From Heterohyrax brucei (taxonomy: Eukaryota > Chordata > Mammalia > Hyracoidea > Procaviidae), in NCBI GenBank assembly GCA_028571685.1, contig CM053143.1, forward strand, positions 5,695,501 to 5,759,500: a stretch of 64,000 bases of DNA. The letters run 5' to 3'. Positions 11,533 to 22,844 of the stretch are shown piece after piece. Position 1 is the first letter of the stretch, and every line of letters starts with the position of its first letter. The translations under genes were made by a program, and so were the position numbers. The notes under the pieces were generated by a model, which had not been told where the DNA came from, made no database searches, and saw nothing but the letters and a program-made list of their open reading frames with translations.

Positions 11533-11725
11533 GGAGACCCTGGCTGATACAAACAGTTAATGCACTTAGCTACTAATCAAAAGGTTGGAGGTTAATATCT
11601 ACCTAGAGGCACCTTGGAAGAAAAGGCTGAAGATCTACTTCTATAAAACCAGCATTGTTCTGTTCTACAGAGCAAAGTTCTACTCTGACATACACGGAGT
11701 TACTAAGTTGACTGAAAGTCCACAG
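11533..11725 (+). mobile_element. AfroSINE, long type
   Basis: 'agaccctggctgatacaaac', then 'ctaatcaaaaggttggaggt', 'aaaggctgaagatctacttc', 'gttctactctgacatacacg'. The long type has an extra middle segment 'ggc..gatctacttct'. Confidence 0.85.
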
Positions 11726-11744
11726 GTATATGTATATGTATATG

Positions 11745-11809
<65 letters not shown>
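11726..11809. repeat. (TATATG)n then (AC)28 microsatellite
   Basis: TATATG-like units at 11726-11750 run into uninterrupted AC from 11754 to 11809. It lies between SINEs in opposite orientations. Confidence 0.98.
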
Positions 11810-11811
<2 letters not shown>

Positions 11812-11912
11812 AGTAGAACTGCCCTGTAAGGGTTCCAAGGAATGGATGCTACGTCTGAATTGCCAAACTTTAGTTAGTGGTTAAAGACTTAACCACTGGT
11901 CCATCCGTGTGT
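11810..11912 (-). mobile_element. AfroSINE, antisense fragment
   Basis: 'gtagaactgccctgtaaggg', then 'ccaaactttagttagtggtt' and 'cttaaccactggtccatcc' read the SINE backwards. Confidence 0.8.
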
Positions 11913-11952
11913 CGGTTCTGTCCTCATTTTCTCCCCACCATCACTTTTGTAG

Positions 11953-12089
11953 AAAACCCTGGCAGCGGGTTGGCAGTTCAAATGCACCAGGCCCTCCTTG
12001 GAAACTCTAAGGACCACTTCAACTCTGTACTGTAGTGTCTCTATGAGTCAGAATCGACTTGATGGCACTAGGTTTGATTTGGGGGGTTA
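11953..12089 (+). mobile_element. AfroSINE, short type, head shortened
   Basis: 'agaaaaccctggcagcgggt' then 'tggcagttcaaatgcaccag', 'ctccttggaaactctaagga', 'tatgagtcagaatcgacttg'. About 30 bases between head and B box are missing. Confidence 0.9.
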
Positions 12090-12840
12090 ACAATTTTGCA
12101 TAGCATCACTAAATTCTGATGGTTGTCACATATCCCTCAATGGAGTATAAGGCAGCACATGAATCCATGTAGGGATTTGCTTAGCACTAAGTTGTTGATT
12201 TTCTGTTAAACTTACAGCTTTTGTCACTTTTCATCTGGAATAATATTACTTAGACTTTGCGTAAAATATCTTTGGGAATATCTGTGCTTATTAATTTCAG
12301 TGTCTCAATTGTATATGTTTCCTTATATCATTACCCAATAGTCACTCACTTAAAATTAGCTTAATTAATGCTAAGACAGCTAAAATTGTCTTTTGGTGTG
12401 ACTTAGGGCTAATGAACATCTCAAGAGTTTTGCCTGACTGACAGCAGTCAGCTACAAACAGATCCATAGGTTGAGTAATTTTTCAGCATATCTTTTAGAT
12501 ATTGGATTTGCACTAAACATTTTTACTGTATCAGCTGATGTACTATTATGAGAATATTGCTACCTCATGAGGTTCTGAATGGTATTTTACCAGCCTTTTT
12601 AGCAGGGACTTCCACAGGGCACTGTCCCAGCTCTACAAATCAAAGAAACACTTAATAAAATGGTTGTTTCTACTATTGGAAATGATGGTAATGAATATGC
12701 TCAGAAGCCTGGGCAAAAGACCTCAAATGTCATTACCTAATTTTAAAGTATGATGCTGAAGAGTGTAATGGCCAATTTCAGTCATAGTAGAAGGGAAGAT
12801 CACTAGACAATGTTAGAAACTTGGATGTATACTAAGAAAT
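12090..12840. other. No gene or named repeat seen
   Basis: AT-rich unique sequence without notable ORFs. Confidence 0.5.
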
Positions 12841-13010
12841 ACCAAACAAGCTGCTATCAAGTCTATTCCAACTCAGGGCAATCCTGTGTGTGTCAGAGTA
12901 AAACTATGCTCCATAGGGTTTTCAATAGCTGATGTTTCGTTAGACCACCAAGCCTATCTTCTAAATTGCTGCTGGATTGACTAGAACCACCAAACTTTCT
13001 GTTAGCATCA
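12841..13010 (-). mobile_element. AfroSINE, long type, antisense
   Basis: 'gctgctatcaagtctattcc', then 'tgctccatagggttttcaat', then 'aaccaccaaactttctgtta'. Confidence 0.88.
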
Positions 13011-13373
13011 AACAATGTTAAATACTTGCACCGAGTAGCTTCTCTGTCTTAACTCTCAAAGTTGTTATGAAAAGTCATTTTCAAACAGAAATTTTTGTTA
13101 CTATTCAGAGACTCCAAGCTAATAAGAAGGGATGTTAACCTCTATTAGCCTGTCATCACCAGATCTAGGGAAAAACATCCTGACATGCTCTGTCAATTAG
13201 AGGTACTGATAGCACAGGTTCCATCTGGTCCATGGTGAAAGATAACTGAACAATGTAGGCAGGAAGAGAAGGCTATGAACACATATCATTTATTTGTTTC
13301 TTTCTTTTTAAATTCTTTAATGTATGTCTTAAAATCACAAAAAAAGGAGGAGAGAGAATGAGAAAACACTTTA

Positions 13374-13452
13374 ATTTTTTTTTTTTTTATTTAATATGAC
13401 TGAGTAAAAATACACATTCCCGTACAAATTTACATGCCCACCTACATAAGAA
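13374..13452 (-). mobile_element. L1 3'UTR stub, antisense
   Basis: A T-run (13374-13388) then 'atgactgagtaaaaatacac' and 'acaaatttacatgcccacct', the reversed end of the L1 3'UTR seen at 28820-28870. About 75 bp, heavily 5'-truncated. Confidence 0.8.
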
Positions 13453-13485
13453 TTCTATTTCATTGTCTGGTAAAAATCACTCACT

Positions 13486-13727
13486 AAACTTAGTTCAGGG
13501 TGTCTTTTGCTAGCATGCACTGGTTCCCATTCAGGAGTGATTTTGCCCACCACCCCCATCCTCAGGGTATTTGGTGATGTCCGGAGACATTTTTATTGTC
13601 AATACTGGGGAATGCTACAGCATCTAGTGGGTACAGACCAAGGATGCTGCTAAACATCTTGCAGTGTAGTAGACAATAAAGAATTACCTGGCCGAAAATA
13701 TCACAGTTCCAAGAGTGTGAAAACCAC
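13486..13727 (-). mobile_element. MER5A-like hAT-Charlie element, antisense
   Basis: 'ttggtgatgtccggagacat', 'gctacagcatctagtgggta', 'gctgctaaacatcttgcagt' and 'caataaagaattacctggcc' follow the MER5A order of landmarks. A related copy in the other orientation is at 61292-61523. Confidence 0.85.
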
Positions 13728-14439
13728 TACAAATGTATGGTAGGGATACTCGATGTTCGTCCTTGGGTTTCTTCTATCAACATGTTTCTATGAAACTAAT
13801 ATTCTGGGTTCCATATCTTTAGCAAAAATAAAAAAGAAGTGTCACCCTAAGAAAACAAATGTCTAAAGTTGTTTCTTCAAGTACATATCTGTTTTATCAA
13901 AATTTAATATATTCTTAATAAAAAAGATGATTTTATGAGATATGATAGTTGAAGTTTTTCACTAATGATTTGAGTAATTAAAATTCATTCATGCATGTTT
14001 TACTAAAAAGTACCCCCTAGCTATTTGTCTGCTGTTTTTTTATGTCTGTGATACCAGCACATGCAAAATTGTCAAAGATACAAAAAAAATCAGAATTACT
14101 TTGGAGATATCTCTGTCACCAGATTACCTTTTACGAGCACCACTCATAGACAGAGTTCCTTAACTTGACTGTTGAGATGGTTCCAATGAGTCCCTCTTTA
14201 GATGTTGTCCCTAATAATGCCAGAAAACATTGTTCCAGGAAAAACTATTTCAAAAACATAGAAATAATCCATTCACTACCCACATTACGTTATTAAAACA
14301 TTTCAAAAATTAGGAAGAATATTGAACATTTTATCGACATTTAAGTTCAGTTAACCACAAGTACTTCTACTCAGATAAATCTCCTGCTAAATAAATAAGG
14401 CTTTGTCAAAATTTCTATACCTCGTTTATCTTCTCTTGG
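13728..14439. other. No gene or named repeat seen
   Basis: AT-rich, short A-runs only. Confidence 0.5.
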
Positions 14440-14656
14440 AATAAATTGTCTGCCGATACCGGTTGCTGTCCAGGTGATTCACAGTTACCCCGTACGTGTC
14501 AGAATACAGCTGTATTTCATAGGATATCCAATGACTAACTTTTTGGAAGTAGAGCTCCAGGCCTTTCTTCTGCAACACTTCTGGGTAGGCATGAGCCTTC
14601 GGTCTTTCATGTTCAGTCAAAGCGTGTTAACTGCCTGCACCATCCAGGGACTTCAA
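14440..14656 (-). mobile_element. AfroSINE, long type, antisense
   Basis: 'ggttgctgtccaggtgattc', then 'gaagtagagctccaggcctt', then 'gcaccatccagggacttc'. ORFs on both strands here (64 and 77 codons) are repeat by-products. Confidence 0.88.
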
Positions 14657-14989
14657 GAGTATATGCACAGAAGATTAAAAAGAAAGAAAAAAGATAACTT
14701 ACTGTAAACTTCTAGCCATTGCTTGGAAGCTGACTCCTTATATTGGAGTCAATGATATAAAGATATGTAAACATATTCTACTTGCAGAGTTATTGAGATG
14801 GATTAACTTCACAAACAAATTTCTCCTATTAATGTGCTACCCATTTGTTCTAGCAACACATTGCCTCATCACAGAATAAGAATGATACAGCCTGGCTAAA
14901 AGAAAATACATTCTATAGAAAATATGATTTTCATTTGCATGTTTTTATTTTTCTCCCACTAATCAAATAATAAAAAATTATCATTGTAC

Positions 14990-15190
14990 TAATGACTGTC
15001 ATTTGTTAATCACCTATTATGCACTAGAACCTATACCAGACCTGTAATGTACTGATAATTCCAGCTATTCTTCTGGATGGATATTTCCCTTACCATACAG
15101 TGGATGGAGCCACAGTTCAGCTAGTGTAAGCAATTATACAGCTATTAAGCAACAGAATGTGAGTCAAATCCTAAAAGACTTCCATCCACA
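14990..15190 (-). mobile_element. MIR SINE, antisense, eroded
   Basis: 'cacctattatgcactagaac' at the start and 'aagcaattatacagctatta' near 15130 match the reversed MIR end and centre. Confidence 0.5.
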
Positions 15191-15380
15191 GCTGATAGCA
15201 TGTCACTAGTTCAAGAAAATTTAGGATTTTTTTAAATGTCTCTGTGTTTTTCTTTTAAGTTCCTAAATTTGGACAAATCACCAAGATTAATTCCTGCCTG
15301 ATAATTCCACAAAGGTGTTTTGCCTGGCATTGTTCTTTTCTTTTCCTAGACCCAAATAATAGGAAAAACAAAATGTTTTC

Positions 15381-15402
15381 TGTTTGTTTGTTTGTTTGTT
15401 TG
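15381..15402. repeat. (TTTG)n simple repeat
   Basis: About five TGTT units. Confidence 0.95.
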
Positions 15403-15572
15403 TAACATACCTCTAGCTCAATTGTCCTCTAGCAGTGAAACTTGGTTCCACTTAGGCTTCTGTCAGCATTTATACCCACCCTCAGTGTAGACCGTCACAA
15501 GACACAGACAAATGTTTGCATGAACCAGAAAAGACTGTGTGTTCTCCGTCTGATACTTTTCCACTCAGCTCC

Positions 15573-15596
15573 GTGTGTGTGTGTGTGTATACCTGT

Positions 15597-15676
<80 letters not shown>
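15573..15676. repeat. (TG)n microsatellite upstream of RXFP1
   Basis: Two TG blocks (15573-15588 and 15594-15676) split by 'tatacc'; the second carries one interruption (GA). It ends about 240 bp before the RXFP1 ATG and is followed directly by a purine-rich tract. Long alternating TG is Z-DNA-prone and length-variable. Confidence 0.97.
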
Positions 15677-15678
<2 letters not shown>

Positions 15679-15917
15679 AAGGAGATTAAGACTTAGAGTA
15701 GGAAGGCAGGGAGGAAAGATTCTGACAGAAAGAAAGAAAGAAGAGAAAATGGAAAAAGGGAGGGAGAGGGGATGGAAAAGGAAGAAGGCAGGGCTATTTC
15801 ACAGCTGCTAAGATTGCAGACAGAAATAGCTTGCAACCATCGTGAGCTGTAGGCAACACAGAAACCAAGAACAAATTTTAGTCATTTTTTATTCATCAGT
15901 TGCTCTGGAAGAAAGAA
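15677..15917 (+). promoter_or_regulatory. RXFP1: RXFP1 5'UTR / proximal promoter candidate
   Basis: The 240 bp before the RXFP1 ATG hold a purine-rich tract (15698-15793, runs of gaaa and ggga) then mixed sequence. There is no CpG island and no clear TATA box. A pyrimidine stretch ending in AG at 15898-15899 ('cattttttattcatcag') resembles a 3' splice site, so the coding exon may be preceded by non-coding exons upstream rather than start here. The sequence alone does not settle which. Confidence 0.4.
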
Positions 15918-15966
15918 ATGACATCTGGTCCTATCTTCTTCTACATCTTGGTCATTGGAAAATATT
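15918..15966 (+). CDS. RXFP1: RXFP1 first coding exon (signal peptide), partial gene
   Basis: The exon reads MTSGPIFFYILVIGKY plus one base of the next codon, then a donor 'gtaagt' at 15967, giving a phase-1 junction. I recognise this as the start of relaxin receptor 1 (LGR7); the human protein as I recall it starts MTSGSVFFYILIFGKYF, and the spare T fits the following Phe. RXFP1 is a plasma-membrane G-protein-coupled receptor for relaxin with an LDLa module, leucine-rich repeats and seven membrane helices; this exon gives only the hydrophobic signal peptide (residues 5-13). The ATG has G at -3 and A at +4. The segment is intact, with four conservative differences from the human start. No later RXFP1 exon was found in the window. 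The assignment rests on a 16-residue match from memory plus the donor. Confidence 0.85.
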
Positions 15967-16217
15967 GTAAGTATGTTCACTATTTAATTTACATACTTTT
16001 TAGTATGTTCAGAAATGAGCACAAATATATTTGTGGTTTTAATATATAAAAATACATTTCCTTAAAAAACTGCAATCTCACTTCAGGTTTATCCTTAATA
16101 AGTTTCTGGAACTTATTCTACTAGTCAGTAGTCTAATGTTGTACAGAGCTATACTTCATAACAGTCAAATGATATAATTGATATCAGCAATCATTTTGTG
16201 ACTAATTTTGCAATGTT

Positions 16218-16428
16218 TAAGGAGCCTGGGTGGTGCAGTGGTTAAGCACTGGCTGCTGACTGAAAGTTTAGTGGTTTGAATCTACCAGCCACTCCTCAGG
16301 ACAAAGATGTTACAGTTTCCTTCCATAAAAATTTACAGCCCTAGAAGCCCTATGGGGCAATTCTGTTCTGTCCTATATAGTCACTATGAGTGGGGATCAA
16401 CTTGATAGCAGTCGGCCTGGAGTTTTTG
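16218..16428 (+). mobile_element. AfroSINE, type with 'acaaagatgttacagtttcc' insert
   Basis: 'gagcctgggtggtgcagtgg' head with A box, 'gtggtttgaatctaccagcc', an inner segment giving 'ttacagccctagaagcccta', then 'ggggcaattctgttctgtcc'. About 250 bp inside RXFP1 intron 1. The copy at 61883 has the same inner segment. Confidence 0.92.
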
Positions 16429-16429
16429 A

Positions 16430-16456
16430 TTGTGGTTGTGGTTGTGGTTGTGGTTT
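16430..16456. repeat. (TGTGGT)n simple repeat, SINE tail expansion
   Basis: Four to five units directly after the SINE tail. Confidence 0.95.
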
Positions 16457-18080
16457 TATAATGTTTAAAGAATAGTAATCTTGAAGGATGAGGTTTAATA
16501 CAGAGAGTATGTCCAATGAAATATGCTGCAGAAGCCTCTACAGTTGGTCCATTTATCTTTTAGTTTTAATGCTGTCTTCCTTGCCATTTGTGGGCTGATA
16601 CCACAGATGTGCTTCCTCTCAGAGAGATGCATTCACACAATTTTTTATTTAACAAGACTTTTCACTATTTCTTGAGGGAAAAGCAACAAAACATACACAC
16701 ATGTGCACACACAGTGAGTTCTCGGTGGACGTGCACTTTCACTAGAATGACAAGTTTGGCTTTCTCTATATGTGCTGTGATTTATTTTTCAGAGAAGGTT
16801 CTAACAGAAGTGAAGGGACTGTTCTGCACTAAGCCCCATTTGAATGATATTACGGAAACAGAAATAAAACAATTTTGTTTCTTAGCATATAAGTGAAGAG
16901 AAAGTCATAGGAAACCAAGAAAGAAAACTTGCCGAGTACCTTAATTCCTTGTGATGCTCAGAAATGATTAAACTTTAACACATTTAGAATTCACAAGTAT
17001 GTTTATATCTTTCTAGTTCATAAAACCTTGGCAAAACTTTGTTTCCACTAAGATAATCTATCACAGAATGTCAACAGATGAATTTCAATGCTAATTCTCC
17101 CAATTCCAATGGCATATACTGCACCAAAACGGTTCTTTTCCCTGTCTCTTCTTCTACCTCCACGGCCTTTTGTACACCTACCTGCGCTGTCAAAAGTAGA
17201 GAACAATATCAAAGCTGCGAAAACCACTCACACTCCTAAAAAAACAGTCTAGCATTCAGCTTTCTCTACCTTGATTCTTATTTACTGACATCCAACGTTT
17301 AAGTGGAGTGGAAAAAGTCAAATTGGAAGTCAAAAACTGGCCATTTCTAGTTGTAATCCAGCACTTAAACTATGAATCTTTGGCATTTGCAGCTAACAGC
17401 CTTATAAATCAACAACATGTTTTACCTCGTAATCCATTTCAGTGAAATAAATAAGTTGAATCAGCTGTATGGACATTCTAGCCTAAAAAAGTGACAGGTA
17501 CATAAAAGGTGTTCAGAACAGGATGAGATGTAAACTTTGGCTTAGGTGTTACCAGTCATTTTAGGCTAGTAAAAATCTCCATGTCTACACGTTCTCTTTC
17601 ATTAAATAGAAATTATTTGCCTGAACAGAAAAAAATGATAACAATTATGATGTCAATGATGGTGAAGATGAGTGCTCCCTAATCTGTCCATTCTTTTAAA
17701 TTTAAGTGCTGTTTTAATTTTTTTTTTAATTTTATAATCCAGTGTGAATACTAGGGAACTCAAAGCGTTCTACAGGGAATAAAGGCATAAACATTTGAGG
17801 CAGTTTGGCAAGCCAGACCTCCAGCTTCGTGATGTTAACTGGAGATTAGGAGAGGCACTGGCCAGGGACAGCTAAAATAGTAGCCCATGTTCATGGTTCT
17901 TCTTTTATCAATGCATGGCACCCATCCGCACCTCAGGGAAGTGTTACAGTGCACATAGCAAAGAAAATCAATGATACACATATGAGTAATTTCTTAAGCC
18001 TCTGGGACTCCCCCATGGTTTTTGTTTTTCTTTTGTGTCTATTCTCTGGTTACATTGGAAAGGCAATGTGACATCATGGG
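16457..18080. other. Intronic sequence, nothing recognised
   Basis: Contains a 102-codon sense ORF (16588-16896) with no domain and no neighbouring exon signals. Otherwise AT-rich unique DNA. Confidence 0.5.
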
Positions 18081-18084
18081 AGAA

Positions 18085-18215
18085 GCCTGACCTAAAGTGC
18101 TTAGCAAGACTGTCATATAATAGCTCTCTGACTTTTGACAAATGACTTACCCTCTGTGGACCTTCATTTGTAAAATGGCACTAACTTCTATTACCCTACC
18201 TACTTTGCAAAGGCT
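18085..18215 (+). mobile_element. MIR SINE
   Basis: 'gacaaatgacttaccctctg' then 'accttcatttgtaaaatggc' is the MIR core in sense. Confidence 0.75.
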
Positions 18216-18224
18216 CTTCCTTTG

Positions 18225-18370
18225 ATTCTTTACTATATAGATGATCTCCTTGAAACCTCACAACAATTCTGCAATATAGATACAGCACATGAGAAAGGCT
18301 GGACCCCAGAACATTTCATGACTTCTCACAAGATGCAAGCTAACAAATACAAGATTTGAATGTTTTCAAA
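18225..18370 (-). mobile_element. MIR SINE, antisense
   Basis: 'ccttgaaacctcacaacaat' then 'cacatgagaaaggctgg'. With the previous entry it forms a tail-to-tail MIR pair. Confidence 0.5.
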
Positions 18371-18518
18371 ATCCATTTGAATGCTTTCAAAGTCTATGCT
18401 TGTTCCCCTAAACCATGAATATTCTCATAGAAATAATATGTATAAGCAAGCTTTAAGAATTAAACAATTGTTAGCCATCCTTTTAACCAAATCCACTATT
18501 GAATATCAAAAGAACCAG

Positions 18519-18678
18519 AGCCAAACCCACTGCCATCACACTGACTCTGGCTCATAGTGACCCCAGAGGTCAGGGTAGACGTGCCCCATGAAGTTTACAA
18601 GGACAGCCTGGCAGATTTGAACTGCTGACCTTTTGGTTAGCAGATGTAGCAGTTAACAATATGGCACCAGGATTTGAA
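18519..18678 (-). mobile_element. AfroSINE, short type, antisense
   Basis: 'gccaaacccactgccatcac', 'cagatttgaactgctgacct', 'ttggttagcagatgtagcag'. Confidence 0.92.
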
Positions 18679-19960
18679 TATGAGGTACTAAAGAATGAAA
18701 CCAATTTAATCCCTGCTTTAGAGAGATGAGGAAGACAGCAAATTAACCTAGTATTGCTAGAGAGTCAGACAAGTGCAGAAGTCCAGATGCACAAATAGGG
18801 GTGGCAGGAAGCTTCAGAGGATTCCTCTTAGTCTTGAGAATTTTTCATTTTTAAAAAATTCTTCTGTCTGGAGCCTAGTTAATTGTATTGTCAGTGCCCA
18901 ATACCTTGTTTTGATGATATCATAGTGAGATTCAAGCTTTAGACAAGGCTAGATGAAGAGTTACAGAATGCTCTCCAATATGTAAAACCTGCAAAAGCTG
19001 GAACCTAACAAGGTTCAAACCTGTGAGAAGAGGAAAAGTAAAATATTTTCCACTAATAGAAAGCCATATAAAAGCGGTACATCACACCCTGTCAAAGATG
19101 AACAGTTGGGAGACCCAGAAAAACAAGGCAGTCCCATCATGTTCCAGTTCTCACAGAGTTCACTGACATCCAACCTGTGACTTTATAATTATTTCAAAAT
19201 TAAAAGCCCAGAAAGAGTTGCCTCATAAGTAATTATCAGCAAAGGCCTTAATTGTTGCTTACACAATATCAAGTGAAACAATTCTTCTACTTACAGTTTG
19301 ACTAGCCAGGAAGTATAAGATAGAAGGGACCCAAACTCGATCTACTTCAGTATTTTGCCAAAGACTGGTCCAGCTGATAAGATCCTCACTTTTAGACTCC
19401 AGGTGGATAGTCATGAGACCACCTAGTCTTCTTCTGGGTTCCCAGCACTGGCATGTGGGACCCCAGGAAATTCTAATTTTTTCCTCTAATCATGAAGAAG
19501 GGGAAGGAAGGAGAAACTTCCTGAACAGACCATTCTCTTGATTCAGGCGTGAAAAAGAATGCTGGTATAGCCATCTAACTCCAAAACACAGGAGAACAAA
19601 TACTGCAATATGAAAGCTACAGAACTGTCTAGTATTCTGTCTTATATTTTTATGGTTACTAATAATTTTGCATTGTTCTTACTGGAAAGTTGGAATTAAA
19701 TTTTTTAAATTTCAAGTACAAAGAAAATTAATAAATCTGTGGAAATGGTATCATCATCTGTATATAGGGAAAGAAATGATTACATTCCTGAACAAGCGTA
19801 ATTGTATACATTAGGACAAATTTGTTAAACAAAAGGTATACCTGGAGGTGGGGATTCTAATAATTAGGTTTATCTTTTATATGAAAGGAACTGTAAGTAT
19901 ATAAACCTACCTAGAATCCCCAGCTCCCTGTATTTGGTTCTAGGCATGGTTGTTTTTATA
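18679..19960. other. Intronic sequence, nothing recognised
   Basis: No ORF above 60 codons and no repeat family recognised. Confidence 0.5.
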
Positions 19961-19964
19961 CTCA

Positions 19965-20050
19965 CCAGGTACGGAGAGCCTTACACGAACCAAGGATTGT
20001 GCTAAATGTTTTACAAATATTATCTCAGTTTATCCCTAAAACAAACAAGG
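19965..20050 (-). mobile_element. MIR SINE fragment, antisense
   Basis: 'gtgctaaatgttttacaaat' then 'attatctcagtttatcccta'. Confidence 0.6.
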
Positions 20051-20059
20051 AAAACTCTC

Positions 20060-20160
20060 CAGGAGACGGACTGACACAGTGTTTGTAATAATGGCCTCAT
20101 GTCTAATAACAATTGTGAGGATGGCACAGAACCAGGCAATGTTTCGATCTTTCATATAAC
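20060..20160 (+). mobile_element. RTE LINE 3' fragment
   Basis: 'ggactgacacagtgtttgta' then 'caattgtgaggatggcacag' and 'aaccaggcaatgtttcg' follow the RTE sequence just before its shared SINE-like tail. Confidence 0.6.
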
Positions 20161-20289
20161 ACAAAAGATCGCCATGAATTGGAGCCATCTCAGTGGCAAG
20201 TAACAGCAGGAACATCCCTGTAACAACCCTGTGAGATATTCCTCCTGTACAAAATAGGAAACAGAAAATGAGAAATCATAAATAGCAGA

Positions 20290-22670
20290 AGCACATCCAA
20301 GATGGCAGACTAGACACATGTCTTCTCAATTTGCTCTAAGAACTAAGGCCTGGAATGATAACTAAACAGAGCACTCGGGACACTCAGGGAACTCTAGAAT
20401 ATGGCATGGGGTTGTCAGATGGGACTACCTACGTGGGAAACTACCATTCTCTAACATGAGGCATCACACACTGAGCCCCACTCCTGCTGACTCACCACTT
20501 GGGTAGACAGCAGATACTGACTGACACCTTCTTTGTTATCAGGGAGGCAGGGCATAGGCATGAGCTCGCAAATACACTAAACTGCAGTGTTAAAGTAAAC
20601 AGAGTATAGAGTGGCAGGAGACAGTGCATGAGATAGCCACATTTTGAGAGCCCAGCTGCTGACTGAGGGCACCACTGATACTCTGCCCTCTCTTTCCTGA
20701 GCTGCACTATAGATTTTGCCATTTTGTAGCAGGAAAGGCAGCTTGGCCAGGACTCCACATTGGTTGGCTGGGAGGTGGAGTAATCCAACTGGAGCACTCA
20801 ACATGACTAATCCCAAGATGAGAAGCAGGGCCAGTCCGAAAGCTCTTTTCCAGCAGAAAGGCTGTGTTTAGGACAGTATTACCTTATGGGTGGGGCCCAG
20901 CTGAGTATGGCAGCAAGGCTGTAAATCCTTCCTACTTTGAACTATACCATAGAACCTGGGGACAGCTGAAGAGGTGTTTCTGTTGTCAGCCAGAAGGTGG
21001 GGCCTGCCACACCTGATGGATTGACTGATTTCAGCAGTTGTTGGACAGCTCCCAGCTTTCAAAAACAAGACTACCTGGTGAAATAACTGCTAAGCAGCCT
21101 GGCAGCATCTCCTCCAACCTTCACTGACCCATATGCTAGGTTGACTGATGGCCACTCAGTGACTCCTTTAAGTAGGGTGACATCTTTCCCAGCAGGAGAC
21201 AGAGGCTGCCACCCCAAAGAGGCCACTGGGGCCAGTCATGAGAGTACAAAGAAGCAGCTGGTGACCAACTCCCTTCTCCGAACTACACCTCAGGTCCTGT
21301 TGTGTTAACACCAGAGAAACTGAACAGCCTCTAGATTGCCAGAAGGCAACAAACCATTCATAACCATTTGAAGAAACAGTACACCATGGTTCCTGAAAAC
21401 TCCCAAAATAAAGAATTAAAAAATTTCCCGGCTGAAGAAGGCTTTCTGAAACTATCAGAGGTTGAGTACAAGAGAATAATATATAGAGCCATCCTAGAGA
21501 TTAAACAAAATGCACCAGAGCAAAATGAAAAATTAAGTAAGCTATGTGAACTGATGAAAAATCAATGATCTGAAATCTAGCAGATCAACTAAAAAATTAG
21601 ACAATTCAATCCAAAGCCAAAAGAGCAGAATTCAGGTGATGGAAGTCAGACTTAGGACTCTGGAGGATAGAGCTACTGACATCAGTACTTATGAGGCAAA
21701 ATAGACTTACGTACAGACTAAAAGACTCTTTGACAGCTGCAAATGTTGGCAGGGAAGGAGAGGGTTGGTCACAGATTAGATAGCTGACAGAAATTTGATT
21801 GGGTAAAAGCAGTGACAGCACACAGTAGAAAGAAGATACAACTTAACTGGAGACTTCAGCACAAACTGAAAACTCTTCTAATCTTAACCCAGAATTTCAG
21901 GGATAGAGTAGCAGGGACAGGCATCCTGGGACCATGCTCTCAGGGAACACCAAGGCCAATTGGCATAATTAGCCTATTGCTAAGAAAGTCTTCTGCCCCT
22001 CATACTGGTGAGTGGTGCCTGGGGTCTTTAAAGCTAGCAAGCTACCATCTGAGGTATACCAGGTGGTCCCACCTCATCCAGAACAGATAATCACCAAGAA
22101 CAACAAAGACAAAGGAAAAAGAGCCCAGGAGACAGAAAGACCCATGTGAATGGGTGACTGTATAGCATGTGACCAGAAGAACCAGATGATGCCTGACCAC
22201 CACAGAAAACAGCCATGGTGGGTACACAATGTTGAGTCTCAGTGGCAACACACAAAAAAGATGGGTACACCTCAAGACCTCCACAAAATACTGCAGTTGA
22301 TGGTCTAGTGACCTGGGGATTCCCCTGGGACCATGACCCCTAGACCTGCTGCTGCCCCTGACCAGAAAACATTACTGATGTTAATTCTTTGGACAAGAAG
22401 GTACTGGACTTTGGGATACAATGTGACCATATGGTGTGTTGTACCTTCTATGCATCTATATAAGATGCTGTCCTACTGGTTGGCTTCTTACGAGAGTGGA
22501 AAGGAGACGGTAGAGAGGAGGGAACAGGAGATGACTAAGAGGATACAACATACACAGAATGAAAAAGAGTAGTGTGCTGTCACCAGGCAAGAAAGCAGAA
22601 AGAGCTGCAATTAGGTGGGCACGCAAATTTAATTTGGATTGTATGCTTTCACTTAATCACAATTAAAAAA
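20290..22670 (+). mobile_element. LINE-1 with 5' end and 3'UTR joined by internal deletion
   Basis: 20290-21360 is an L1 5'UTR (start 'aagatggcagactagacaca', matching the reversed 5' end at 57197). A 66-codon ORF at 21368-21568 is the ORF1 N-terminus (frame ends at a stop in 'aatcaatgatctg'); homology to the ORF1 at 56.2-55.8 kb goes on to about 21718. At about 21719 the sequence jumps to the 3'UTR ('gactctttgacagctgcaaa'), ending in an A-rich tail near 22670. The rest of ORF1 and all of ORF2 are missing. Confidence 0.85.
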
Positions 22671-22681
22671 AAAGAAAGACA

Positions 22682-22760
22682 GACTAAGTAGTTTGCCTAG
22701 TATCACCCACTAGTAAGTGCTGCAAAAGAGATTTGGATCCAAGCCTGTCTCCTTGAAAAG
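22682..22760 (-). mobile_element. MIR SINE fragment, antisense
   Basis: 'agtagtttgcctagtatcac' then 'gagatttggatccaagcctg'. Confidence 0.6.
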
Positions 22761-22844
22761 CCTCTAATAAAACATGATTCCGCTCTAATATTAGAATTAC
22801 AGTACCTAAAATTATAATGTCTTATTTTCAGATACGAGTCTACC

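Noticed and set aside
11585-11884. 99-codon ORF with a His-Thr repeat
   Set aside because: Made of two SINEs and the AC microsatellite.
15442-15696. 84-codon ORF ending in a Cys-Val repeat
   Set aside because: The C-terminal half is the translated TG microsatellite.
16588-16896. 102-codon ORF just after RXFP1 exon 1
   Set aside because: No domain, no splice signals around it, no match to RXFP1 exon 2 (no LDLa cysteine pattern).
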